A stretch of DNA of 9,570 nt from Candidatus Zixiibacteriota bacterium (lineage in GTDB: Bacteria > Zixibacteria > MSB-5A5 > CAIYYT01): assembly GCA_026397575.1 (NCBI GenBank), contig JAPLUP010000332.1, positions 1-9,570 on the forward strand, written 5' to 3'. The notes under the pieces were generated by a model. That model had not been told where the DNA came from. It made no database searches and saw nothing but the letters and a program-made list of their open reading frames with translations. Numbering within the stretch: position 1 is the first letter of the stretch; each line of letters opens with the position of its first letter. Positions 1-7,018 of the stretch are shown here, one piece after another. The position numbers and the translations under genes were made by a program.

Positions 1-296
1 GATGGGGTTATGAGAGCGCCCTTGGCCTTATAGCGGCACGTCTAGGTGACAGAACAAGGGCGATGGAAGTCTCGGAGTGGCTGAAGAACTTAAAGCTGCC
101 GTACTTGTTTGGCGCCAACACATACCAACGCGCCTGTATCGCTGCAATTCTCGGAGACAAGGAGCAAGCTGTTGCTTTGCTTAAGGAGAGTTTCCTGCAA
201 GGAGGCGAATTTGGCATCTGGGTACATAAGGACTTTGACTTGGAGTCGTTGTGGGATTACCCGCCATTCATTGAATTCCTGAAGCCGAAAGGTTAA
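1..296 (+). CDS. C-terminal end of a kinase/TPR-family paralogue (5' truncated by window edge)
   Basis: The frame is open from position 3 and ends at TAA 294-296, giving about 97 residues with no start inside the window. It matches the last ~97 residues of the 857-residue kinase at 4413-6986 almost residue for residue (shared segments include GDRTRAMEVSEWLKNL, ACIAAILGDKEQAVALLKES and FIEFLKPKG). It is therefore the C-terminus of a tandem paralogue, presumably also kinase-TM-TolB-like-TPR, though only the helical TPR-like tail is visible. An ATG at 63 lies inside this conserved stretch and is an internal Met, not the start. The stop is followed by a 26-bp spacer and then the double-kinase gene. 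Membership of the array is well supported; the domain content upstream of the window is inferred. Confidence 0.87.
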   Translation, partial: WGYESALGLIAARLGDRTRAMEVSEWLKNLKLPYLFGANTYQRACIAAILGDKEQAVALLKESFLQGGEFGIWVHKDFDLESLWDYPPFIEFLKPKG

Positions 297-322
297 TGAC
301 TATGGAGTGCAGCGACAGATAA
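296..322 (+). other. Eight-codon mini-ORF linking two genes (TAATG ... TAAATG)
   Basis: The stop of the left-edge paralogue overlaps an ATG (TAATG, 294-298). That ATG opens MTMECSDR and stops at TAA 320-322, directly abutting the ATG of the double kinase and in its frame. A GGAG inside it (304-307) lies 15 nt before the kinase ATG. The arrangement could allow termination-reinitiation coupling. The copy at 6986-7012 has the same length but different residues (MNMEYSNR), so the peptide itself is unlikely to matter. Confidence 0.35.
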
Positions 323-590
323 ATGCAACCTGACGATGACAAAACACAAAATGTGACAGTGCTTTCCAAAGGCACGGTCATCAATCACTACCGGATCATC
401 GAGAAGATCGGCGCCGGCGGGATGGGGGAGGTGTACCTCGCGGAGGATACCAGCCTGAATCGTCAGGTTGCACTCAAGTTCCTGTCGCCCCATCTCTGTC
501 AGGACGCTGATTGCCGAACACGGTTCAAGCGCGAAGCGCAAGCCGCTGCGAAACTGAATCATCCCAACATAGGAACTATATATGAGGTCG
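323..590 (+). repeat. Conserved kinase 5' segment, copy 1
   Basis: This coding segment (N-terminus through the alpha-C region of the kinase) is strongly similar at the base level to 4413-4680, with exact runs such as the ones around EDTSLNRQVAL (about 443-480). The first ~130 bases also match 2095-2222. Similarity to the double kinase's own second domain is much lower. Recent duplication or gene conversion are both possible. Confidence 0.8.
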
Positions 591-2053
591 GCGAGTTCAA
601 TGGCCGTCCTTTCTTTGCAATGGAGTTTGTAGAGGGTCTATCGCTGCGGGAGCTGATCGAAAATGGGAGTCTAACCGACGAACGGGCTGTTGACCTCGCC
701 ATCGGAATCTGTGAAGGACTCAGTAAAGCTCATCAGACAGGGGTTGTCCATCGGGACATCAAACCCGGCAACATTTTGCTCGATGCCGACGGCCGCCCGA
801 AGGTCGTCGATTTCGGCGTGGCGAGCATAGAGGGATATGATCGCCTGACACGAACCGGTTCGATTGTCGGAACGGTAAACTACATGTCCCCGGAGCAGGT
901 GCGAGGCGAGGTAACAGACCACCGCACAGATATCTTCTCCTTTGGCACTATGTTTTACGAGATGCTTACGGGAAAACTGCCTTTTCCGGGAGAGATGCAC
1001 GCGGCGGTAATGTATTCTATCGTCAACGAGGAACCCACATCGCTTCACGTACACCGGGATGATATTCGCGAGCCCCTGGACTCAGTCATTGCCAAAGCCT
1101 TGCAGAAGGATCCGGATTCACGATATCAGAATTTTCGGGAATTGATTGGAGACCTACAGGGCGACTCAGCCACGACGATCTCAGCAGGGATCAAGAGGAA
1201 AGCTGTAGTTGTCTTCCCGTTCGAGAGATTTGGTACCGTCATTTCGCACTATGCAGTGATTGAAAGAATCGGCGAAGGAAGTACGGGTGAGGTCTACCTT
1301 GCCGAGGACACCGAACTCCAACGTCGTGTAGCTCTCAAGTTCTTGCCACCGAATCTCTCGGTCGACGCTAGCTTTCGCGCCCGCTTTAAGCGTGAAGCTC
1401 AAGCCTTAGCCAGGTTGAGTCACGCCAATATTGTGTCGATTTATGAGGTGAATGAATTTCAAGGTCGCCCCTTTTATGCGATGGAGTATATTCAGGGCCA
1501 ATTCCTGAAAAACCTCATGAGAGACAGAAAACTCCCCCTAGAACAGATCATCGACATTGCCATACAGCTTTGCGAAGGCCTCAATAAAGCCCATCAAGCA
1601 GGAGTTGTCCATCGCGACATCAAACCGGCAAACATCTTGGTCGACGTTGATGGCCGAGCCAAAATAAGCGGTTTCGAGCTGGCCATTGTGCAGGACGGCG
1701 AACCTCCTTCGAATGTCGATTCAAATTCGAGTGTGAACAGTTACATGTCCCCCGAACAACAACGGGGCGAAGAAGCCGACTATCGATCCGATATCTTCTC
1801 GTTTGGAGCTGTGTTTTACGAGATGCTCACCGGATCTAAACCCTTTAGGGAAGAGACGAACGCGGAAACGCTTCCTGCTAATCTTCACGAACAACCCGTA
1901 CCCTTGGAAACTCTTCGTCCAGAGCTGCCTCGGAAACTAAATGGTATCGTGCTTAAGGCTCTGGCAAAGAACCCTGCTGAGAGGTTTCAGAGCATGAAAG
2001 ATATGATATGCGAACTTAAGCAAGTGCAAACTGAACTCGGTGCAAAGGAATAG
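323..2053 (+). CDS. Tandem serine/threonine kinase-pseudokinase protein, no effector domain
   Basis: This 576-residue protein has two Hanks-type kinase domains. Domain 1 (about 23-278) has the Gly loop GAGGMG (30-35), K52, E71, HRDIKPGN (143-150, catalytic D145), DFG (163-165), SPE (189-191) and R267, so it should be active. Domain 2 (about 304-570) has GEGSTG (317-322), VALK K339, E358 and HRDIKPAN (430-437), but the position of DFG (449-454) reads SGFELA: the metal-binding Asp is Gly (codon GGT) and the Gly is Glu (GAG). It is probably a pseudokinase or a very weak kinase. There is no membrane segment, TolB-like domain or TPR, so the protein should be cytoplasmic. The linker at 294-301 (AVVVFPFE) resembles the first strand of the TolB-like domain in the paralogues (VVVVPFR, VAVLPFV), suggesting fusion of two array units by deletion. 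The start is supported by the MQPDDDKTQ opening shared with the next two kinases. A GGAG lies 15 nt before the ATG, which is far for a Shine-Dalgarno site. Confidence 0.95.
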   Translation: MQPDDDKTQNVTVLSKGTVINHYRIIEKIGAGGMGEVYLAEDTSLNRQVALKFLSPHLCQDADCRTRFKREAQAAAKLNHPNIGTIYEVGEFNGRPFFAMEFVEGLSLRELIENGSLTDERAVDLAIGICEGLSKAHQTGVVHRDIKPGNILLDADGRPKVVDFGVASIEGYDRLTRTGSIVGTVNYMSPEQVRGEVTDHRTDIFSFGTMFYEMLTGKLPFPGEMHAAVMYSIVNEEPTSLHVHRDDIREPLDSVIAKALQKDPDSRYQNFRELIGDLQGDSATTISAGIKRKAVVVFPFERFGTVISHYAVIERIGEGSTGEVYLAEDTELQRRVALKFLPPNLSVDASFRARFKREAQALARLSHANIVSIYEVNEFQGRPFYAMEYIQGQFLKNLMRDRKLPLEQIIDIAIQLCEGLNKAHQAGVVHRDIKPANILVDVDGRAKISGFELAIVQDGEPPSNVDSNSSVNSYMSPEQQRGEEADYRSDIFSFGAVFYEMLTGSKPFREETNAETLPANLHEQPVPLETLRPELPRKLNGIVLKALAKNPAERFQSMKDMICELKQVQTELGAKE

Positions 2054-2081
2054 ATCAGGACACTCGCGTCTTTGACCTGAT
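2054..2081 (+). other. Weak inverted repeat between the first two complete kinase genes
   Basis: ATCAGG (2054-2059) and CCTGAT (2076-2081) are exact inverted copies separated by 16 nt, immediately after the stop codon of the double kinase. No T run follows, so it is not a convincing terminator. It could be a small RNA structure in the 41-bp spacer or chance. Confidence 0.25.
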
Positions 2082-2094
2082 TTAGATCATAAAC

Positions 2095-2222
2095 ATGCAA
2101 CCTGACGACGACAAGACACAAGCAGTGACAGTCCTCTCCAAAGGTACGGTCGTCGGCCACTACCGAATCGTCGAGAAAATCGGCGCCGGTGGGATGGGAG
2201 AGGTGTATCTGGCCGAGGATGA
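2095..2222 (+). repeat. Conserved kinase 5' segment, copy 3 (short)
   Basis: The first ~42 codons match 4413-4540 closely, including the MQPDDDKTQAVTV opening and the Gly loop. From EDEQLSRQ on, the base-level similarity drops while the protein fold is kept. Confidence 0.75.
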
Positions 2223-4362
2223 GCAGTTGTCTCGGCAAGTAGCTTTGAAGTTCTTGGGAACGCATTTGGCCGCCAGCGCCGACTGCCGAGAGCGATTCCA
2301 ACATGAAGCGCAGGCTGCCGCCAAGTTGAACCATCCGAACATCGTCACGATTTACGAAGTCGGCGAGCATCAGCGCCGTCCCTATATCGCCATGGAGTAT
2401 ATTCGAGGGCAGTCGCTGAAAGAGATTCTGGCCCAGGGACCGTTGCCCCCGGAACGGACCATCGAGATTGCGTGCCAGATCTGTCATGGTCTGACTACGG
2501 CACATGAAGGGGGCATCATCCATCGCGACATTAAGCCGGCCAATATCATAATTGACGACAAGGGTAGAGTGCGATTGCTCGACTTCGGACTGGCGAAAGC
2601 GCAGGACTCCGACTTGCCCAGCCAGTCGGAAACAACGGCTGGCACAATCAACTACATGGCCCCCGAGCTATTAACGGGGGGTTCGATCACTCCAGCCTCG
2701 GATATCTTTTCCCTTGGCGTGGTCCTCTATCAGATGTTGACAGGCAAGTTGCCGTTTACCGGAGAATATGAGGCGACGATCATTTACGCCATCGTCAACA
2801 TCGAACCGGAGCCGCTCTCGAAGCACCTCGGAGAGGTGCCGCCTCGGCTACAGGGGATCATCGATCGTGCCTTAGGGAAGGATCGACTTGAACGCTACCA
2901 GCAAATGACGGAACTCCTTGTCGATCTAAAGCAGGCTACGGTAAGAACCGACTCACCGGGGGCTGAGACCCGTCCTGAGCCGACGCGAGAAGCTTCGGTG
3001 GCCGTTCTCCCCTTCGTCGACATGAGTCCGGAGAAGGACCAGGAGTACTTCTGCGACGGCATAGCCGAGGAACTGATTAACGCTCTGACCCGCGCAGGGG
3101 GACTGCGGGTTGCGGCACGCACCTCGGCGTTTCAGTACAAAGGCCAGAGTCAGGACATTCGCCAGATCGGCAAGATGCTGAATGTCGACCATATTCTGGA
3201 AGGAAGCGTGCGCAAAGCCGGCAATCGAATTCGCATCACAGCAGAGTTGGTGAACGTGGCCGATGGTTATCATCTCTGGGCGGAAAGCTTCGACCGAAAC
3301 ATAGAGGATGTCTTTGCAATTCAGGATGAAATCTCGCAAGCGATTTCCGGCAGCTTGAAGGTGCGGTTGGCCGGTGACAAGCGCAGGCCGTTGGTCGCCA
3401 AGCCGACCGAGATTTTGGAGGCTTACAATCTCTATCTCAAGGGGCGCTATTTCTGGAACAAGCGATATCAGGGGGGCTTGCAGAAGGGGATGGAGTATTT
3501 CAAGCAGGTGATCGATCTTGATCCGGGTTATGCACGGGCGTACGCCGGTCTGTCCGATTCCTACAATATTCTCGCCTTCTACAATCATCTGCCACCGCTT
3601 GAGGCTTGCCCCAAGGCGAAGGCGGCGGCGATGAAAGCTCTGGAGATCGACCCCGATCTGGCCGAGGCGCACACGTCGCTGGGCTGGGTGCACAACTTCT
3701 ATGACCGCGACTGGGTCTCGGCAGAGAAAGAGTTCAAACAGTCGCTCGAACTGAATCCCAACTACGCCATCACTTGCCACTACTATGGTCTATTCCTCGT
3801 CGCGATGAAGCGCTTTGATGAAGGAATCGCAATGATGAAGAAGGCGCGCGATTTGGATCCGTTGTCGTTGATCATCGGCGCCTCACTCGGCGGCACGCTC
3901 TACTTTGCGCGCAGGTTCGATGAGGCAATACCCCCTCTTCTGCAGGCCATTGAAATTGATCCCGACTTTGCTCTGGCGCACTCGTGGATTGCTGGCGCCT
4001 ACGTCGAGAAAGGTCTGTTGGAACAGGCAACGGCTGAGTGTCGTAAGGCGGAGTCTCTGGCACGGGGGGGAACCTACGCGACCTCGTGGCTGGGATTCAG
4101 CCTCGGCGTTTCGGGGCAGAGCGCTGAGGCCCGTGAAATCGCGCAGCGGTTGATCGATCAGTCTGAGAAGCATTATGTCTCGTCCTATCACATCGCGCTG
4201 GTCTTTGCCGGTCTTGGAGACGGCGCAGCCACTATGCACTGGTTGGAGAAAGCTTTTAATGAACGCGACAACTGGTTAGTATGGCTCGGAGTTCATCCGG
4301 CATTTGACTCAGTGCGCAACCTTCCCGAATTCGGGGAGTTGCTGAGACGAGTAGGACTGTAG
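2095..4362 (+). CDS. Soluble serine/threonine protein kinase with TolB-like and TPR domains
   Basis: This 755-residue protein starts with a Hanks-type kinase domain (about 23-278): GAGGMG 30-35, K52, E71, HRDIKPAN 143-150, DFG 163-165, APE 189-191 and R267 are all present, so it should phosphorylate Ser/Thr. After a Pro-rich linker (281-298) comes a TolB-like/adenylate-cyclase-associated domain (about 299-425; SVAVLPFVDMSPEKDQEYFC, then GIAEELINAL, ILEGSVRK, LWAESFDR and IQDEIS). TPR-type helical hairpins follow (about 440-755; typical blocks such as ALEIDPDLAEAHTSLGWV and AIEIDPDFALAHSWIAGAY). I see no hydrophobic stretch long enough for a membrane helix, unlike the next paralogue, so the TolB/TPR part should be cytoplasmic. 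In this family the TPRs usually bind proteins; the signal and substrates are unknown. The gene lies 41 bp after the double kinase and 50 bp before the third, and has no recognisable Shine-Dalgarno. The first ~40 codons are nearly identical to those of the neighbours. Confidence 0.97.
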   Translation: MQPDDDKTQAVTVLSKGTVVGHYRIVEKIGAGGMGEVYLAEDEQLSRQVALKFLGTHLAASADCRERFQHEAQAAAKLNHPNIVTIYEVGEHQRRPYIAMEYIRGQSLKEILAQGPLPPERTIEIACQICHGLTTAHEGGIIHRDIKPANIIIDDKGRVRLLDFGLAKAQDSDLPSQSETTAGTINYMAPELLTGGSITPASDIFSLGVVLYQMLTGKLPFTGEYEATIIYAIVNIEPEPLSKHLGEVPPRLQGIIDRALGKDRLERYQQMTELLVDLKQATVRTDSPGAETRPEPTREASVAVLPFVDMSPEKDQEYFCDGIAEELINALTRAGGLRVAARTSAFQYKGQSQDIRQIGKMLNVDHILEGSVRKAGNRIRITAELVNVADGYHLWAESFDRNIEDVFAIQDEISQAISGSLKVRLAGDKRRPLVAKPTEILEAYNLYLKGRYFWNKRYQGGLQKGMEYFKQVIDLDPGYARAYAGLSDSYNILAFYNHLPPLEACPKAKAAAMKALEIDPDLAEAHTSLGWVHNFYDRDWVSAEKEFKQSLELNPNYAITCHYYGLFLVAMKRFDEGIAMMKKARDLDPLSLIIGASLGGTLYFARRFDEAIPPLLQAIEIDPDFALAHSWIAGAYVEKGLLEQATAECRKAESLARGGTYATSWLGFSLGVSGQSAEAREIAQRLIDQSEKHYVSSYHIALVFAGLGDGAATMHWLEKAFNERDNWLVWLGVHPAFDSVRNLPEFGELLRRVGL

Positions 4363-4412
4363 CGGAGTGGATCAAGAATGTTGCGATCCTGAGGGAGAAC
4401 AGATCGAAAAGT

Positions 4413-4680
4413 ATGCAACCTGACGACGACAAAACACAAGCTGTGACGGTGATTTCTAAAGGCACGGTCATCGGTCACTACCGAATCGTCGAGAAGATCG
4501 GCGCCGGTGGCATGGGGGAGGTGTATCTCGCGGAGGATACCAGCCTGAATCGTCAGGTTGCACTTAAGTTTCTTTCCTCTCACCTCTGCCAAGACGCTGA
4601 TTGCCGAACACGCTTCAAACGCGAAGCGCAAGCCGCAGCCAAACTCGATCATCCGAATATCGTCACGGTCTATGAAGTGG
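4413..4680 (+). repeat. Conserved kinase 5' segment, copy 2
   Basis: This is the partner of 323-590. Similarity falls off after about codon 100, in the C-lobe, where the paralogues have diverged in the helix after the hinge. Confidence 0.8.
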
Positions 4681-6986
4681 GCGAATTTCAGGGGCGGCCA
4701 TTCTTCGCGATGCAGCATATCGAAGGGCGGTCGCTGCGCGAGCATGCCTCACATCAGGAGCTGTCAATTCCGCAAGTATTGGAAATCGGAATCCAAATCG
4801 CCGAAGGATTACAGGCCGCACACGAAAAAGGCGTTACCCATCGCGACATCAAACCGGCAAACGTACTGATTGACTCACATGGGCGAGCACGGATTCTTGA
4901 TTTTGGCTTGGCTTCAGTCGCGGGAACCGATCACCTGACAAAGACGGGTTCAACTCTTGGCACGATTGGTTATATGTCGCCCGAACAAGTTCGCGGTGAG
5001 CAGGTCGATCACCGCACCGATATTTTCTCCCTCGGTGTAGTTCTTTATGAACTGATCGCGGGTAGGCAACCATTCAAAGGCGACAACGATACGGCGACTT
5101 CCCGCAACATCATCGATCACGAACCGGAACCCTTGGCAAGGTATAAATCGGGGGTCAACGCCGAATTTCAGAGAGTGATTAGCAAGACCCTGGCCAAAGA
5201 CAAGAGCGTACGCTACCAGCATGCCGACGATTTGGCGGCGGATATGAAACAACTACTGTCTCCAAGCGGCCCACTTCCAGTCAAACGTTCGCGCAGAATG
5301 CGGATAGTGGCGCCGCTGCTTATCGTGATTGTCTTGTCTGCAATCGCGCTGATTTTCAAACCGTGGGAGTTGGTGAACAAATCCTCTGACGAGGCGACAA
5401 CTGAGAACAGACGAGTTGTAGTTGTCCCGTTCCGAAATCAAACCGGGGACCCGTCGCTTGATCCGTTGGGAAAGATGGTAGCCGATTGGACGACGCAGGG
5501 TTTATTGCAAACGGGGCTGGCGGAAGTTGTTCCGCCTGACGTGGTACCCGGGTTCGACGCGAACAAAGATGTTCGCGAGATCGCTGCAGCCGCAGGAGTG
5601 GGCACGATCATCCTCGGTTCTTACTACAAGGTTGGTGACTCAATCCAGTTCCAGTCACAAGTGATGAAAGCAGACGGGAGCCTCTTGCAAGCCATCGATC
5701 CGATTTACGCCCCCAAGGCGAAGGTCATGGACGGAGTCGAGTCGGTGCGTCAACGAATCTTAGGAGCGCTGATGTTTGTTTTTGACAAACGCCTCGAAGG
5801 GGAGACAAACATGTCCAATCCGCCCACGTATGAGGCCTATCTCCAGTACATGCAAGGATTAGAGCTCTGGGACAAGAAATTGGACCTGGACCCTGCAGGT
5901 ACGATCCCGTACTTTAAGAGAGCCTACGCCCTGGATACAACCTTCATTAGTCCTCTCCTTGCTGCCTGCATGGCGTACTCCCAGACTGGACAATACGCAC
6001 AGATGGATTCGTTGGTGAAGATTCTTGAGCTGCGAGGGGCTCAGCTATCTCCCCTTCAGCAGTTGGATTTGGATAAGATCAGGGCAGAGCTCGCCGGAGA
6101 TCTGATGGGGATGCTTGCATCGATGCGGGCGATGGTCAAGCTAAGTTCCGTGCGGGCCATTGCCTATGAACTCGGCTATATTGCTTTGATAGTCAATCGC
6201 CCGAAAGAAACGGTCGAGTCTTTCAAGAAAGTCGATCCTGAAATGCCATGGGTTCCCTTTTGGGCCCAACTCGCAAGAGCATATCACATGCTGGGCGAAC
6301 ATGAAAAGGAGTTAGAGTCGGCGCGAGAGGGCCGTCGCCGTTTTCCGACATCACCTTTCCCTTACTATAGTGAACTTTACGCGCTGGCTGCCATGGAACG
6401 AATGGACGAGCTGCGAGAACTTATCGGAGAACAGACTAACTTCAGGAATTTCGGCACGCCCGCCTATGTCAGACGCATTGCAGCAGAAGAATTGCGGGCC
6501 CACGGCCACGAAGACCAAGCGATGACGCTGCTGGACGAGGCGATCCGCTGGTACGAGAGCCAATCGCCAGAGAAATTGGATTCGCTCCGGGGATCATACG
6601 CGTTGACCCTCAACTACGCTCGCCGCTGGGATAAGGCAAAGACCATCTATGAGGAGCTGGCCAAGAAGTTTCCCAAGGACTCGGCGGCTGGCCAGTATTA
6701 TGAGAGCGTCCTTGGCATCATTGCTGCACGTCAAGGTGACAGAACAAGGGCGATGGAGGTCTCGGAGTGGCTGAAAAACCTCAGGGTGCCATATCTTTTC
6801 GGAGAGAACACATACAACAGGGCTTGTATTGCTGCAATTCTCGGAGACAAAGAGCAAGCTGTTGCTTTGCTCAAGGAGAGTTTCCTGCAGGGAAAGGCAT
6901 TTGGCCTCGGAGTACATAAGGATTTTGACTTCGAGTCCCTGTGGGACTACCAGCCGTTTATTGAATTTCTGAAGCCGAAGGGGTAA
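4413..6986 (+). CDS. Membrane-spanning serine/threonine protein kinase with extracytoplasmic TolB-like and TPR domains
   Basis: This is an 857-residue protein. The kinase domain (about 23-278) is complete: GAGGMG 30-35, K52, E71, HRDIKPAN 143-150, DFG 163-165, SPE 189-191 and R267. A basic stretch, KRSRRMR (291-297), precedes one hydrophobic helix (about 298-315, IVAPLLIVIVLSAIALIF). By the positive-inside rule the kinase is cytoplasmic and the rest is outside. Next come a TolB-like domain (about 333-457, starting RRVVVVPFRNQTGD) and a long helical TPR-like region (about 470-857). The layout is that of a transmembrane receptor kinase; the ligand is unknown. The last ~97 residues match the truncated paralogue at the left edge, and the first ~90 codons match the double kinase closely, so this gene looks like the least altered complete unit of the array. 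GGAG lies 15 nt before the ATG. The stop overlaps an ATG (TAATG), and a 26-bp spacer leads to the hydrolase gene. Confidence 0.97.
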   Translation: MQPDDDKTQAVTVISKGTVIGHYRIVEKIGAGGMGEVYLAEDTSLNRQVALKFLSSHLCQDADCRTRFKREAQAAAKLDHPNIVTVYEVGEFQGRPFFAMQHIEGRSLREHASHQELSIPQVLEIGIQIAEGLQAAHEKGVTHRDIKPANVLIDSHGRARILDFGLASVAGTDHLTKTGSTLGTIGYMSPEQVRGEQVDHRTDIFSLGVVLYELIAGRQPFKGDNDTATSRNIIDHEPEPLARYKSGVNAEFQRVISKTLAKDKSVRYQHADDLAADMKQLLSPSGPLPVKRSRRMRIVAPLLIVIVLSAIALIFKPWELVNKSSDEATTENRRVVVVPFRNQTGDPSLDPLGKMVADWTTQGLLQTGLAEVVPPDVVPGFDANKDVREIAAAAGVGTIILGSYYKVGDSIQFQSQVMKADGSLLQAIDPIYAPKAKVMDGVESVRQRILGALMFVFDKRLEGETNMSNPPTYEAYLQYMQGLELWDKKLDLDPAGTIPYFKRAYALDTTFISPLLAACMAYSQTGQYAQMDSLVKILELRGAQLSPLQQLDLDKIRAELAGDLMGMLASMRAMVKLSSVRAIAYELGYIALIVNRPKETVESFKKVDPEMPWVPFWAQLARAYHMLGEHEKELESAREGRRRFPTSPFPYYSELYALAAMERMDELRELIGEQTNFRNFGTPAYVRRIAAEELRAHGHEDQAMTLLDEAIRWYESQSPEKLDSLRGSYALTLNYARRWDKAKTIYEELAKKFPKDSAAGQYYESVLGIIAARQGDRTRAMEVSEWLKNLRVPYLFGENTYNRACIAAILGDKEQAVALLKESFLQGKAFGLGVHKDFDFESLWDYQPFIEFLKPKG

Positions 6987-7018
6987 TGAACATGGAGTAC
7001 AGCAACAGATAAATGCAA
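6691..7018 (+). repeat. Direct repeat, copy 2 (kinase 3' end plus spacer, up to the hydrolase start codon)
   Basis: This is the partner of 1-328. Here the repeat ends at the start codon of the C92-type hydrolase rather than of a kinase, so this is the right-hand boundary of the kinase array. The hydrolase therefore uses the same translation-initiation context as the double kinase. Confidence 0.9.
6986..7012 (+). other. Eight-codon mini-ORF linking kinase and hydrolase genes
   Basis: This has the same layout as 296-322: TAATG at the kinase stop, eight codons, then TAA directly followed by the hydrolase ATG at 7013. It may couple translation of the hydrolase to the kinase; it may also be only a by-product of the duplicated spacer. 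Confidence 0.35.

Larger units (their letters stand above)
1..328 (+). repeat. Direct repeat, copy 1 (kinase 3' end plus spacer, up to the next start codon)
   Basis: Positions 1-328 align with 6691-7018 at a constant offset of 6690 with no gaps. The similarity covers the C-terminal coding part, the stop codon, the 26-bp spacer and the ATGCAA of the next gene, then stops because the downstream genes (double kinase here, hydrolase there) are unrelated. Within the spacer (297-322) differences are a few single bases. The repeat marks the edge of a tandemly duplicated gene unit and probably extends left beyond the window. Confidence 0.9.

Noticed and set aside
63..296. A separate 77-residue small gene starting at ATG 63
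   Set aside because: The frame is open to the left edge and aligns with the C-terminus of the 857-residue kinase both before and after this Met, so it is part of a longer gene.
323..1160. First domain of the double kinase as a pseudokinase too
   Set aside because: Gly loop, K52, E71, D145, N150, D163 and the SPE motif are all present.
2072..2100. TTGACC as a -35 box of a promoter before the gene at 2095
   Set aside because: No -10-like hexamer occurs at a suitable distance before the start codon; 17 nt downstream falls on the ATG itself.
2953..3780. 275-codon open frame on the minus strand
   Set aside because: It lies opposite the TolB-like and TPR coding region of the 755-residue kinase, whose protein sequence is clearly family-like. 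The antisense product is low in recognisable motifs, so it is a shadow frame.
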